Source: Bibersteinia trehalosi
GTDB lineage: Bacteria > Pseudomonadota > Gammaproteobacteria > Enterobacterales > Pasteurellaceae
Assembly (NCBI RefSeq): GCF_004346205.1
Contig: NZ_SMAM01000008.1
Span: 55,838-119,837 of the forward strand
DNA length: 64,000 bases
Reading direction: 5' to 3'
Below, in pieces: positions 49,228-57,598 of the stretch (position 1 is the first letter of the stretch; each line of letters opens with the position of its first letter). Below the pieces are notes generated by a model that was given only the letters and a program-made list of their open reading frames with translations, was not told the DNA's origin and did not search any database. The position numbers were made by a program, and so were the translations under genes.

Positions 49228-49256
49228 AAAAACGCCATCATTTGATGGCGTTTTTG
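49228..49256. terminator. terminator of ompA copy 2 (and matP)
   Basis: AAAAACGCCATCA and TGATGGCGTTTTT with a 2-nt spacer form a near-continuous palindrome followed by T. It works in both directions. Confidence 0.88.
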
Positions 49257-49262
49257 TTTTTC

Positions 49263-49709
49263 TTACTTCAATAATGCTTTTAAGTTCTGCTTCATTTTAT
49301 CAACTTGTTCAGTGTAGATTTGTTTGTTTTCAGACTCATCAATCAAGTAGTGAATGCATTCTGATAGCGTCATTTCCATACGGTTAGAAAGCTTAGAAAG
49401 CCTTAGCCAGCTTGCATAGTCTAAGTCAATAGATTTTTTACGAGTGGACTGCTTTTCAGCATTGAAGAAACGTTTACGCCTGGCTCGAATAGACTGACGC
49501 ATTTTCTTACGTTGCTCAGCCGTCATTTCTTGTTTAATCCATTGTTCTATTTCTTCTGGTGAATCTTGCAAAGTCGTCAGTAATTGAATTTTTAGTTCAA
49601 TAAGGCTTTGCTCTTCATATTTGGTGATGTTTTCGCCTTCACGGTATTTTTTCAGCAGATATTTCCATTTCCAACCTGCTTCCTGAATTTCAAGTTTCTG
49701 GTATCGCAT
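49263..49709 (-). CDS. matP: macrodomain Ter protein MatP
   Basis: DNA-binding protein that organises the terminus region by binding matS sites. It has 148 residues. ESGWKWKYL-type EAGWKWKYLLKKYREGENIT, IRARRKRFFNAEKQSTRKKSIDLDYASW and the C-terminal coiled-coil region fit E. coli MatP. Start at 49709 with AGGGGGAG; an upstream ATG is not family-like. Confidence 0.93.
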   Translation of the reverse strand: MRYQKLEIQEAGWKWKYLLKKYREGENITKYEEQSLIELKIQLLTTLQDSPEEIEQWIKQEMTAEQRKKMRQSIRARRKRFFNAEKQSTRKKSIDLDYASWLRLSKLSNRMEMTLSECIHYLIDESENKQIYTEQVDKMKQNLKALLK

Positions 49710-49785
49710 ATCTCCCCCTAATAATTTGTGAAGTATAGCGGAATTATGGGTATAATGAAGCAAATTTCTATAAAGAGGTAGATAA

Positions 49786-51405
49786 GTGCAACTTTCCCCA
49801 CTTGCTTGGCAAGATTTAACTGTTCAGCATACATTCGCAGAGCATACTCATTCAATCACATTTTTTGATTTTCAACCAAATGCGACTCAAGCACTCAAAC
49901 AGTTTATACTCGCTGATTTTGGCTCTCTATTGGTATTAAAAACGGAAACTTTGCCTGCTTTTCTTACTGAAATTCAGGCTTTTTTTAGCCAGCATAGTCA
50001 GTCATTTTTATTAAAAAATGAAGCAAATCAAAAAAGTCTATTTGGTTATGCATTTTTTCGAGCAAAAGAGAATAAGATTGAGACGGTAAGCGGTGCTGTT
50101 GAGCAAATAAATGGCAAAATTTTAATTCTACCTGTCGCTACATTACTTAATGATATTGCTTTATGGGATAAGCTTAAATCGGCATTACTTTTTGGGCAAT
50201 ATGAGGCGCGTAGTGAAAATGCGCTTCCAGTAGCATTAGAGCCGATTCAGAGTCAATTTAAGTTGCTGTTGTTGGGTAGTCGTGATGATATTGCCCTGCT
50301 TGCTGAATATGATGAAGATCTTTATCAAGTTGGACATTATGCGGAAATTCAATCTTATCTGAACATTAGCGATAACCTTGAAAAATGGGCAGACTATGTT
50401 CGTACGGCAGCACAACAAAATGGCTTGAGGTTATCCGATCGTTCACTTAATCAGTTATTGCGATATTATGTGCGAGAAAGTGAAGATCGGAGTTTAATTT
50501 CAATTTCTCCGGCCTTATTGCAGAAACATTTACAGGCATTGCGCCAGTTTTATTCACCACATTGCCAGCTAGATAATATCCAAGGTTATTTTGACTATAT
50601 TGAGCAACAAGCAGCAGTTTTGCACCAATATGCCTTACAAGATATTTTAAAAGAACAGCTTTACCTTGAAACTGATGATGAAGAGATTGGACAAATTAAC
50701 GGTTTGTCGGTGGTAGAATTTAATGGTGTGCCACAAAGTTTTGGTGAGCCGTTACGAATTAGTTGTAATGTTCAATATGGTGATGGCGAAATTCATGATA
50801 TTGAACGTAAAGTTGAATTAGGGGGTAATATCCACTCTAAAGGGATTTTGATTGCTCAATCTTGCCTCGCTAACTTACTAGAATTACCTACACAGCTACC
50901 ATTTTCCGCTTCACTCGCATTTGAGCAATCTTATGGTGAAATTGATGGTGATAGCTCTGCATTAGCTATTTTTTGCGTGTTGATGAGTAGCTTGTCGAAA
51001 TTAGCACTGCCGCAATCTATTGCAGTAACCGGTTCCATCGATCAATTTGGTAATGTTTTAAGTGTGGGAGGGGTAAATCAGAAAATTGAAGGCTTTTTCC
51101 AAGTTTGTCAAGCACGTGGATTAACTGGCAAACAGGGGGTCATTATTCCTAAAGTATGCCTTTCACATTTGAGTTTAAACCAAGCAGTGATTTCTGCTGT
51201 TAAAAATGAGCAATTTGCAATTTGGGCTGTGGAAGATGTTTTTGAGGCACTAGAGATTTTACTTAACCGTTCATTCTATGATGAAGAGAATGTGGAGATT
51301 CAGCAGCCTTCTTTATTTACCTTGGTGCACCAATATATTGATGAACAGCAGCATATGGGAACAAGCGGTTCATTTTGGCAGAAAATTTGCAAAATATTTA
51401 ACTGA
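49786..51405 (+). CDS. ycbZ: Lon-like ATP-independent protease YcbZ (LonH)
   Basis: Protease of 539 residues with a degenerate AAA region and a C-terminal Lon-type Ser-Lys domain: YGEIDGDSSALAIFCVLMSS (catalytic Ser) and VNQKIEGFFQV (catalytic Lys). GTG start with AAAGAGG upstream. In E. coli it sits between matP and fabA, as here. Substrates are unknown. Confidence 0.88.
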   Translation: MQLSPLAWQDLTVQHTFAEHTHSITFFDFQPNATQALKQFILADFGSLLVLKTETLPAFLTEIQAFFSQHSQSFLLKNEANQKSLFGYAFFRAKENKIETVSGAVEQINGKILILPVATLLNDIALWDKLKSALLFGQYEARSENALPVALEPIQSQFKLLLLGSRDDIALLAEYDEDLYQVGHYAEIQSYLNISDNLEKWADYVRTAAQQNGLRLSDRSLNQLLRYYVRESEDRSLISISPALLQKHLQALRQFYSPHCQLDNIQGYFDYIEQQAAVLHQYALQDILKEQLYLETDDEEIGQINGLSVVEFNGVPQSFGEPLRISCNVQYGDGEIHDIERKVELGGNIHSKGILIAQSCLANLLELPTQLPFSASLAFEQSYGEIDGDSSALAIFCVLMSSLSKLALPQSIAVTGSIDQFGNVLSVGGVNQKIEGFFQVCQARGLTGKQGVIIPKVCLSHLSLNQAVISAVKNEQFAIWAVEDVFEALEILLNRSFYDEENVEIQQPSLFTLVHQYIDEQQHMGTSGSFWQKICKIFN

Positions 51406-51517
51406 TCCGACAAGTCAGCTTACATCTGTTTGCTAATTATTAAGTCTGTTATGATATGTTTAATTTAGAAACATTGAAATAACAGACTTTCTTTTTACTT
51501 AATAAGGCTTGAAAATC

Positions 51518-52048
51518 ATGAACAGCTGTACACCCAATATAAAACCAAACTACGATTACAATGACTTGCTTGCTTCTGGGCGTGGTGAACTTTTTGGTGA
51601 ACAAGGCCCACAATTACCTGCACCATCCATGCTCATGATGGATAGAATCACCAAAATTACGGATAAAGAGGGCTTATTTGAGAAAGGTTACATTGAGGCA
51701 GAATTGGATATTCACCAAGATCTACCTTTCTTTGGTTGCCACTTCATTGGTGATCCTGTTATGCCAGGTTGTCTAGGCTTAGATGCTATGTGGCAATTGG
51801 TTGGTTTTTTTCTTGGCTGGGTCGGCGGTAAAGGAAAGGGTAGGGCATTAGGTGTTGGTGAAGTGAAATTCACGGGACAAATTTTACCTACTGCGAAAAA
51901 GGTAATTTATCGTATTAACATGAAACGAGTGATTAATCGGAAATTAGTGATGGGCATGGCAGATGGCGAAGTCGAAGTAGATGGTAGAGTGATTTATACT
52001 GCGACTGATTTAAAAGTTGGTCTTTTCCAAGATACAGCTTCTTTTTAA
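51518..52048 (+). CDS. fabA: 3-hydroxydecanoyl-ACP dehydratase/isomerase
   Basis: Makes the cis double bond of unsaturated fatty acids. It has 176 residues. [20 protein letters not shown] holds the catalytic His and Asp; ASGRGELFG and [11 protein letters not shown] are typical. The ATG at 51518 has AAGG upstream; a TTG nine bases earlier is in frame. It ends just before the competence operon, whose CRP-S site overlaps the fabA stop region. Confidence 0.96.
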   Translation: MNSCTPNIKPNYDYNDLLASGRGELFGEQGPQLPAPSMLMMDRITKITDKEGLFEKGYIEAELDIHQDLPFFGCHFIGDPVMPGCLGLDAMWQLVGFFLGWVGGKGKGRALGVGEVKFTGQILPTAKKVIYRINMKRVINRKLVMGMADGEVEVDGRVIYTATDLKVGLFQDTASF

Positions 52049-52070
52049 TTTTGGGATCTGTGTCGAAAAA
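52049..52070 (+). promoter_or_regulatory. CRP-S site of the comNOPQ operon
   Basis: The 22 bp begin TTTTGGGATCTG and end TCGAAAAA; 17 or so positions match the H. influenzae competence consensus (TTTTGCGATC..GATCGCAAAA). It lies 77 bp before comN, right after fabA. Such sites need CRP and Sxy. Confidence 0.75.
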
Positions 52071-52110
52071 ATAGTTTTTATAGATTTACAACCCTCCTGA
52101 AACCTCTAAT

Positions 52111-52146
52111 ATCCCTTACAGCTAAATTTTTGTAAGGGATTTTTTT
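52111..52146 (+). terminator. fabA terminator overlapping the comN ribosome-binding site
   Basis: ATCCCTTACA and TGTAAGGGAT form a 10-bp stem with a 10-nt loop, followed by seven T and then directly the comN ATG. The AAGGGA (52134-52139) is both the 3' arm and the only ribosome-binding site of comN. Confidence 0.8.
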
Positions 52147-52668
52147 ATGTATCGAGCAATTACTCTGCTTGAAACATTGATTACATTAGCAATTATCGTT
52201 ATTGCAAGTTATTTTATTTCTCCCGTACTATTTTCTTTTCAGGATCAACTTTTGGTAGAAAATGAGATTGAAAATGTGAAATCATTTCTCTATCAGCTTC
52301 AAGATAAAGCACGTTATCAAAATAGAAATTATGCATTAAATATCGCTCAGAATAGTCAGCATTGGTGCATTATTGCTATTGCAAGAAATAGTGGAAAATC
52401 GACCGCTTGTGATTGCTTAAATTTGAAAAGTTGTCAGCTATTAGGTTTGGATTATCACCTATATAAGAATCATAATAATGTGTCTATCTATAATAAGAAT
52501 ACTTACCCTAAAATTCTCACGTACTTTGATGGAAGAAGTGGTAATCAATCGACTATTTGTTTAAGTATATCCAAAGGGAAAAATCAGGCAATTTTACAAA
52601 TTCAGCGTAATGGGGTGATTAATGTTATTCTTGATACCAAAGCACGTAGTCAATGTAAAGAAAATTAA
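52147..52668 (+). CDS. comN: competence pseudopilin ComN
   Basis: Type IV pilin-like protein of 173 residues needed for DNA uptake. N-terminus YRAITLLETLITLAIIVIAS shows the prepilin site (short leader, Glu at +5) and the hydrophobic helix. Four Cys in the mature part. First of four overlapping genes followed by recC, the same order as H. influenzae comNOPQ-recC. Confidence 0.85.
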   Translation: MYRAITLLETLITLAIIVIASYFISPVLFSFQDQLLVENEIENVKSFLYQLQDKARYQNRNYALNIAQNSQHWCIIAIARNSGKSTACDCLNLKSCQLLGLDYHLYKNHNNVSIYNKNTYPKILTYFDGRSGNQSTICLSISKGKNQAILQIQRNGVINVILDTKARSQCKEN

Positions 52669-53320
52669 TAAAGCCATTACATTATTAGAAACATTAGTAG
52701 CGTTATCATTGGGTAGTATTATCTTGTTCGCCGCAAGTCAATTATATAGTGAGATTTATTTTGCTCAAACTAAATACCGAGAACTATTTAAATTACAGAA
52801 AAATGCACATCAAATTCTAAACTATTTACAGCAACATATTCTAAATACGGGTTATCAAGGTATAAATCGAGAAAAGAGTAATTTTGATTGGTTTAAGGTG
52901 CAAAATAGTGCTTATCATGTAGAAGAGCATTGTTTGGTATTAATTCAAGATATAAACGCAGATGGTTGTTTAGGTACAAGAGTAAAAAAACAGTGTAGTG
53001 AGCAAGCACTTAGCATTGCCAAAGATGTTGGAAAGGAGATACTTGCAATCAAGTTAGAGCATAATAATTTAATGATAGCAGGTAAGCAGAATAGCTTCAC
53101 GCCTTGTCTTTCGGAACAGTGTAAAAATTGGCTAAAAGAGTGCAAGAATTTTCAATGGGAGAAAATTGCAGCTTTATCTGATAATCGAATAGAAAGGCTT
53201 CATTTCAGTTGGGAAAAGCGAGATAAATTGCTCAAAATAGACTTAATTTTATCGTCATTAAAGAATAGTCAAATTCAGTACCATACAATTGCTTATGCTT
53301 ATTTGTTAAATGGAGAATGA
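52622..53320 (+). CDS. comO: competence pseudopilin ComO
   Basis: Pilin-like protein of 232 residues. After a short basic leader (HVVNVKKINKA) comes ITLLETLVALSLGSIILFAA, with Glu at +5. The ATG overlaps the end of comN by 47 bp; GGGGTG lies just before it, and no later good start exists. Several Cys in the C-terminal half. Confidence 0.82.
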   Translation: MLFLIPKHVVNVKKINKAITLLETLVALSLGSIILFAASQLYSEIYFAQTKYRELFKLQKNAHQILNYLQQHILNTGYQGINREKSNFDWFKVQNSAYHVEEHCLVLIQDINADGCLGTRVKKQCSEQALSIAKDVGKEILAIKLEHNNLMIAGKQNSFTPCLSEQCKNWLKECKNFQWEKIAALSDNRIERLHFSWEKRDKLLKIDLILSSLKNSQIQYHTIAYAYLLNGE

Positions 53321-53321
53321 T

Positions 53322-53987
53322 ATGTCACGTTATTATTTTGCAAATAGTGTACTATTTTCTCTTATTATATTATCGAGCATTGGGATTACTCTTTTTCTTA
53401 ATAAAGGTTATATTATCGTAAATGAAAATATTAGCCAAAATAATTATATTAATTATCTTGCTGAGAAGATGTGGTTGATTGAATTTCAGAAAATAAATAA
53501 AGAACAAGAGTGTTCGATTCAAAAGAAGCCAACGATTTCTTTGAACAAAAAACATTTAACTTTTAGCTTCCACTGTCAATTTCATTCAATTTTTATACAG
53601 CCTAAACCAACTAAAGAAAAATATATTTTAGTTGAGAATATTAATGATTGGTTAGATATTAATGCTTATCAGCATGTTATTTATCCTATTGCAAGCTTAG
53701 ATGATTTGCCAGAGAGTAGCGAAGAAAATCCAAAGATCGTACGTATAACCCAAAATATTGATGGGCGTTTAATGCAGCCATTTTATGGTATTGTAATTAC
53801 TGATTATCTATTTAATTTTACCGATCAGCGTATCTACGGCACAATTTATTCGAGTAATAATGCTAATGATCCTAATCGGCGTAATTTAAGTTATAAAAGA
53901 AATGTCATTCAGAATATTGAGCGAGATTATTCGAATTGGCGCTATCTTCCCAACTCTGCTAATACATTAAACCATGAAAATAATTAA
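53322..53987 (+). CDS. comP: competence-operon protein ComP
   Basis: A 221-residue protein with one N-terminal hydrophobic helix (ANSVLFSLIILSSIGITLFL) but no clear prepilin Glu. The start is the second ATG, with GGAGA before it. It sits third in the com operon, where H. influenzae has comP. Exact role unknown; probably a minor pilin-like or assembly factor. Confidence 0.8.
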   Translation: MSRYYFANSVLFSLIILSSIGITLFLNKGYIIVNENISQNNYINYLAEKMWLIEFQKINKEQECSIQKKPTISLNKKHLTFSFHCQFHSIFIQPKPTKEKYILVENINDWLDINAYQHVIYPIASLDDLPESSEENPKIVRITQNIDGRLMQPFYGIVITDYLFNFTDQRIYGTIYSSNNANDPNRRNLSYKRNVIQNIERDYSNWRYLPNSANTLNHENN

Positions 53988-54279
53988 AGCTGAAAGTATT
54001 ATTTCATTACTCATTGCAGTAGGCCTATTCAGTATTGTCTGCTTAGCGTGGTTACAATGGCAATCAGAACAAAATGCTCAGGAGCAGTTAATTTTTCAGC
54101 GTCAGCAAGCCTTGCAAATTGCAGAAAATCAGATTGCTCGCCAAATGGCAGGGTTATCTTGCCAGCGTAAATTAGAGCAGAATGGTATCTATTTTGAAAT
54201 TATTCGTTGTACTACCACAGAGATAGAAATCCACTTTCCAAAAGGGAAAATCATAGTCAATCGCACTACAAAAAGTTAA
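53974..54279 (+). CDS. comQ: competence pseudopilin ComQ
   Basis: A 101-residue pilin-like protein; KAESIISLLIAVGLFSIVCLAWL is the leader-plus-helix. It overlaps comP by 14 bp. Last of the pseudopilin genes before recC. Confidence 0.8.
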   Translation: MKIIKAESIISLLIAVGLFSIVCLAWLQWQSEQNAQEQLIFQRQQALQIAENQIARQMAGLSCQRKLEQNGIYFEIIRCTTTEIEIHFPKGKIIVNRTTKS

Positions 54280-54310
54280 AATACTCCCTTTCTTCAAAGA
54301 GGAAAGGGCG

Positions 54311-57300
54311 ATGCTAAAAGTCTATTATGCGAACCAATTAAGGGATCATAAGGATCTGCTTGTCGGTATTTTAGAGAATGATCCAAATCCAGATCCTTTT
54401 TCGCAAGAAACAATCTTGGTACAAAGTATTGGTATGGCGCAGTGGCTGCAAATGGAGATTGCGCAGAAAATGGGTATCAGTGCTAATATCGCATTTCCTT
54501 TCCCAACTAGCTTTGTTTGGCAGCAATATCGCACACTCTTTCCAGAGCTACCTAAAGAAAATATTTTCTCGCCTTCAAGTACAGTTTGGCGGTTTATGCG
54601 TTTGATCCCTAAGCTACTTTCTCACCCCTCTCTGAGTCCATTGGCTCGCTATTTGGCAGAAGGCGATCAGCTAAAGCTATACCAGTTGGCCACTAAAATT
54701 GCAGATATTTTCGATCAGTATCTTGTTTATCGCCCGCAGTGGTTAATTCACTGGGAACAAGGCGAAAGTCAGCATATCTTGAATGCAATAACTCAAAATT
54801 CTTCTCTTAAAATACAAGCTCATGCAGAGCTGGAAAATACGATTCAATGGCAAGGAATGTTGTGGAATGCCTTGATTGCAGATATTCGCCAAGATACAGC
54901 AGAAGAGATATTTCATACTTCACACCGTGCTTATTTGCAACATCGCTATTTTGAGAAATTGGCTAATTTAAGCGATCTAGAACTGCAAAAATTGCCGAAA
55001 CGGGTTTTTGTTTTTGGCATATCTTCTTTACCGCCAAGTCAGCTTGCCGTATTAAAAAAGTTGAGTGAATATATTACTGTACATCTGTTTTTCACTAATC
55101 CGAGCCAAGAGTATTGGGGTGATCAGCAAGATGAACGTATGCTGGAAAAACTCGCGCTAAAACAGCAAATTTCATCAGAAGAAATGCAGGAATATGCGAA
55201 AGGTAATCCATTATTGGCTGTTTGGGGTAAGCAAGGCAAAGAGTTTTTTAACTTACTAGAAGAGCTTGAACCTTTGATTAATGAGCCACGCTTATTTGAT
55301 GATTTTACGGGCAAATACTCCTTGTTGGCTAATGTTAAGCGGGCAATTTTATATAATCAGCCTGAATTTGATGAGACGCTCAATGAGCACGAAATACCTT
55401 CTTTACAAATTCACGCTTGTCATAGCAAAATGCGTGAAGTAGAAGTGCTACATAATCGCTTGTTGGCTATGTTCGAGCAAGATCCTCAGCTATCGCCAAA
55501 AGATATCATTGTGATGTCTCCAGATATTGATAGTTATGCGCCTTATATCAATGCGGTATTTGCACGTTTTCAACGCAGTGATAATCGCTATATTCCGTTT
55601 AGCTTATCCGATCAAAAAATAAGCCATGTTGATCCTGTCGTGGCAAGTTTTTTAAATTTGCTTTCATTTAAAGAGAAAACATTTAGTGTAGAAGAAATTT
55701 TAGATTTGCTAAATGTAGCGGCTATTCGTACGAAATACCAAATCAGTGAGGAACAGCTACTTCAACTACAAGAATGGATCACCTCTGTTGGCATTCGAGC
55801 AGGCTTACAGCAAGATAACCCCTCTTGGCAAAATTACAATTCATGGGAAAATGGCATCGCTCGTTTGTTGCTTGGTACAGCATTAAAAGAAGAAAATAAC
55901 CCATGGCAAAATGTACTTGGTTTTGATGAAAGTTATGGATTAAATGCTGATTTAACTGGCAATTTTGCACATTTTTTAGAAAATCTGACCGCTTGGCATA
56001 TGCAATTACAAACGGCACATACCGCTAAGCAGTGGCAAGCAATGTTACTTAATTTGCTCACGCAATTTTATAGTGAAGAGCATGAGCAGATCGACAGTGT
56101 ATTAGTTTTGCAGCATTCGATTAAAGCAGTGATGGAGCCGATCTTACAAACAGAGTTCAATGAACCTCTGGCTACAGAGATTATCTTGCAGCTGTTTGAA
56201 AGTCGTTTTCATGATACGCGTAGCAGCCTTAATTTTATGGTTGGTCATGTCAATTTCTGTACGTTATTACCAATGCGTGCTATTCCATTCAAAGTAGTTT
56301 GCTTGCTTGGGATGAATGAAGGGGAATTTCCGCGCCAGCAAATGAGCAATAGTTTTGATTTGATGCAATATGCCCATCAAAAAGGAGATCGTGCCAGACG
56401 AGATGACGATCGCTACCTGTTTTTGGAATCATTACTCTCTGCACAGCAGGTCTTCTATATTAGTTATATCGGACAATCACTCACCGATAATCAAGAAAAG
56501 TTGCCTTCTATTTTAGTGTCACAGTTATTAGATTATCTCTCCAGCCAACTGAGTGATTCTCAAGTTCAGCAGTACCTGTATCGGCACCCAATGACAGTAT
56601 TTAGTCCAAATAATTTTATTGATGGTGCAATTTCTTATGATGTTGAATGGTTACAGGCGAAACATCAACCACAGGCAATAAATGATTTTTCTGAGCCGAT
56701 AGCGCGAGACTTCGTGGATTTACCAAATGAAATTGAATTGGATGATCTGATTTCTTATGTTCAAGATCCGGTTAAGTTTTTCTTTAATAGGCAGCTTGGG
56801 ATTCGCTTCGAACAACATGAATATGCGCCAGAGCCACATGAAGTGTTTGAGCTTTCGAAGCTTGATGAGTATCAGCTTTTGAATAAGTTAGTTGAAATTA
56901 AACCTTGTGACCACGCACAATATATTGAAAATACTAAGCTAAAAGGTAAGTTACCCCATGGGTATTTTGGCGAATTGGCAACGCAGGATATGAATGAAAA
57001 AGTCCATATGTTACAAATCGCCTTGGCGGATTATTTAGGTAAAGAAAAAAATTTACTTGAAATCGATTATCCGCAAGGGATTCGATTACCAAATGGTGAA
57101 ACTTATCAAATTCGTGTGCAGGGTTATATTCAAAACTGTTTTGAACAGCAACAAATTGTACAATGGCGAGTAGGAAGACTGCGGGATAAAGATCTTATTA
57201 GGGCATGGTTAAATTATTTGTTTCTAATCGTTACCCAAGAAAACAATGTGCTATTTCGTTTTTATTTTTTTGATAAAAAAGTGCAATGTTTACGCTTTAC

Positions 57301-57598
57301 TACGCTTGATAAATCGCAAGCGGCTGACTTAATTCAAATTTACTTACAAGATTATTTTGCAAATTTTGGCCAATTAACTACCGCTTTAACCAGCGATTTA
57401 AAAGGCTATTTTAAAACTTTATCGGAAGGCAATGAAAACGAGCTTGATTTAGCGCTGTTGGAAAAATGTCTAAATGACAGCAGTAATTCTTATTGGTATA
57501 GGGTTGTAGTTCAAACTGCTGTGCCAGATTTTAATGCTATCCATCAACGTACCCTACGATGGTTTGAGTTGATGATACGGTCTCAGGAGATTCAATGA
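54311..57598 (+). CDS. recC: exodeoxyribonuclease V gamma subunit RecC
   Basis: Subunit of RecBCD that recognises Chi and holds the 3' strand. It has 1095 residues. N-terminal IGMAQWLQMEIAQKMGISANI and the inactive helicase-like and nuclease-like domains (GHVNFCTLLPMRAIPFKVV, LLGMNEGEFPRQ) fit RecC. It follows comQ by 31 bp and overlaps ptrA by 4 bp. recB and recD, which follow ptr in E. coli, are not in this window. Confidence 0.94.
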   Translation: MLKVYYANQLRDHKDLLVGILENDPNPDPFSQETILVQSIGMAQWLQMEIAQKMGISANIAFPFPTSFVWQQYRTLFPELPKENIFSPSSTVWRFMRLIPKLLSHPSLSPLARYLAEGDQLKLYQLATKIADIFDQYLVYRPQWLIHWEQGESQHILNAITQNSSLKIQAHAELENTIQWQGMLWNALIADIRQDTAEEIFHTSHRAYLQHRYFEKLANLSDLELQKLPKRVFVFGISSLPPSQLAVLKKLSEYITVHLFFTNPSQEYWGDQQDERMLEKLALKQQISSEEMQEYAKGNPLLAVWGKQGKEFFNLLEELEPLINEPRLFDDFTGKYSLLANVKRAILYNQPEFDETLNEHEIPSLQIHACHSKMREVEVLHNRLLAMFEQDPQLSPKDIIVMSPDIDSYAPYINAVFARFQRSDNRYIPFSLSDQKISHVDPVVASFLNLLSFKEKTFSVEEILDLLNVAAIRTKYQISEEQLLQLQEWITSVGIRAGLQQDNPSWQNYNSWENGIARLLLGTALKEENNPWQNVLGFDESYGLNADLTGNFAHFLENLTAWHMQLQTAHTAKQWQAMLLNLLTQFYSEEHEQIDSVLVLQHSIKAVMEPILQTEFNEPLATEIILQLFESRFHDTRSSLNFMVGHVNFCTLLPMRAIPFKVVCLLGMNEGEFPRQQMSNSFDLMQYAHQKGDRARRDDDRYLFLESLLSAQQVFYISYIGQSLTDNQEKLPSILVSQLLDYLSSQLSDSQVQQYLYRHPMTVFSPNNFIDGAISYDVEWLQAKHQPQAINDFSEPIARDFVDLPNEIELDDLISYVQDPVKFFFNRQLGIRFEQHEYAPEPHEVFELSKLDEYQLLNKLVEIKPCDHAQYIENTKLKGKLPHGYFGELATQDMNEKVHMLQIALADYLGKEKNLLEIDYPQGIRLPNGETYQIRVQGYIQNCFEQQQIVQWRVGRLRDKDLIRAWLNYLFLIVTQENNVLFRFYFFDKKVQCLRFTTLDKSQAADLIQIYLQDYFANFGQLTTALTSDLKGYFKTLSEGNENELDLALLEKCLNDSSNSYWYRVVVQTAVPDFNAIHQRTLRWFELMIRSQEIQ

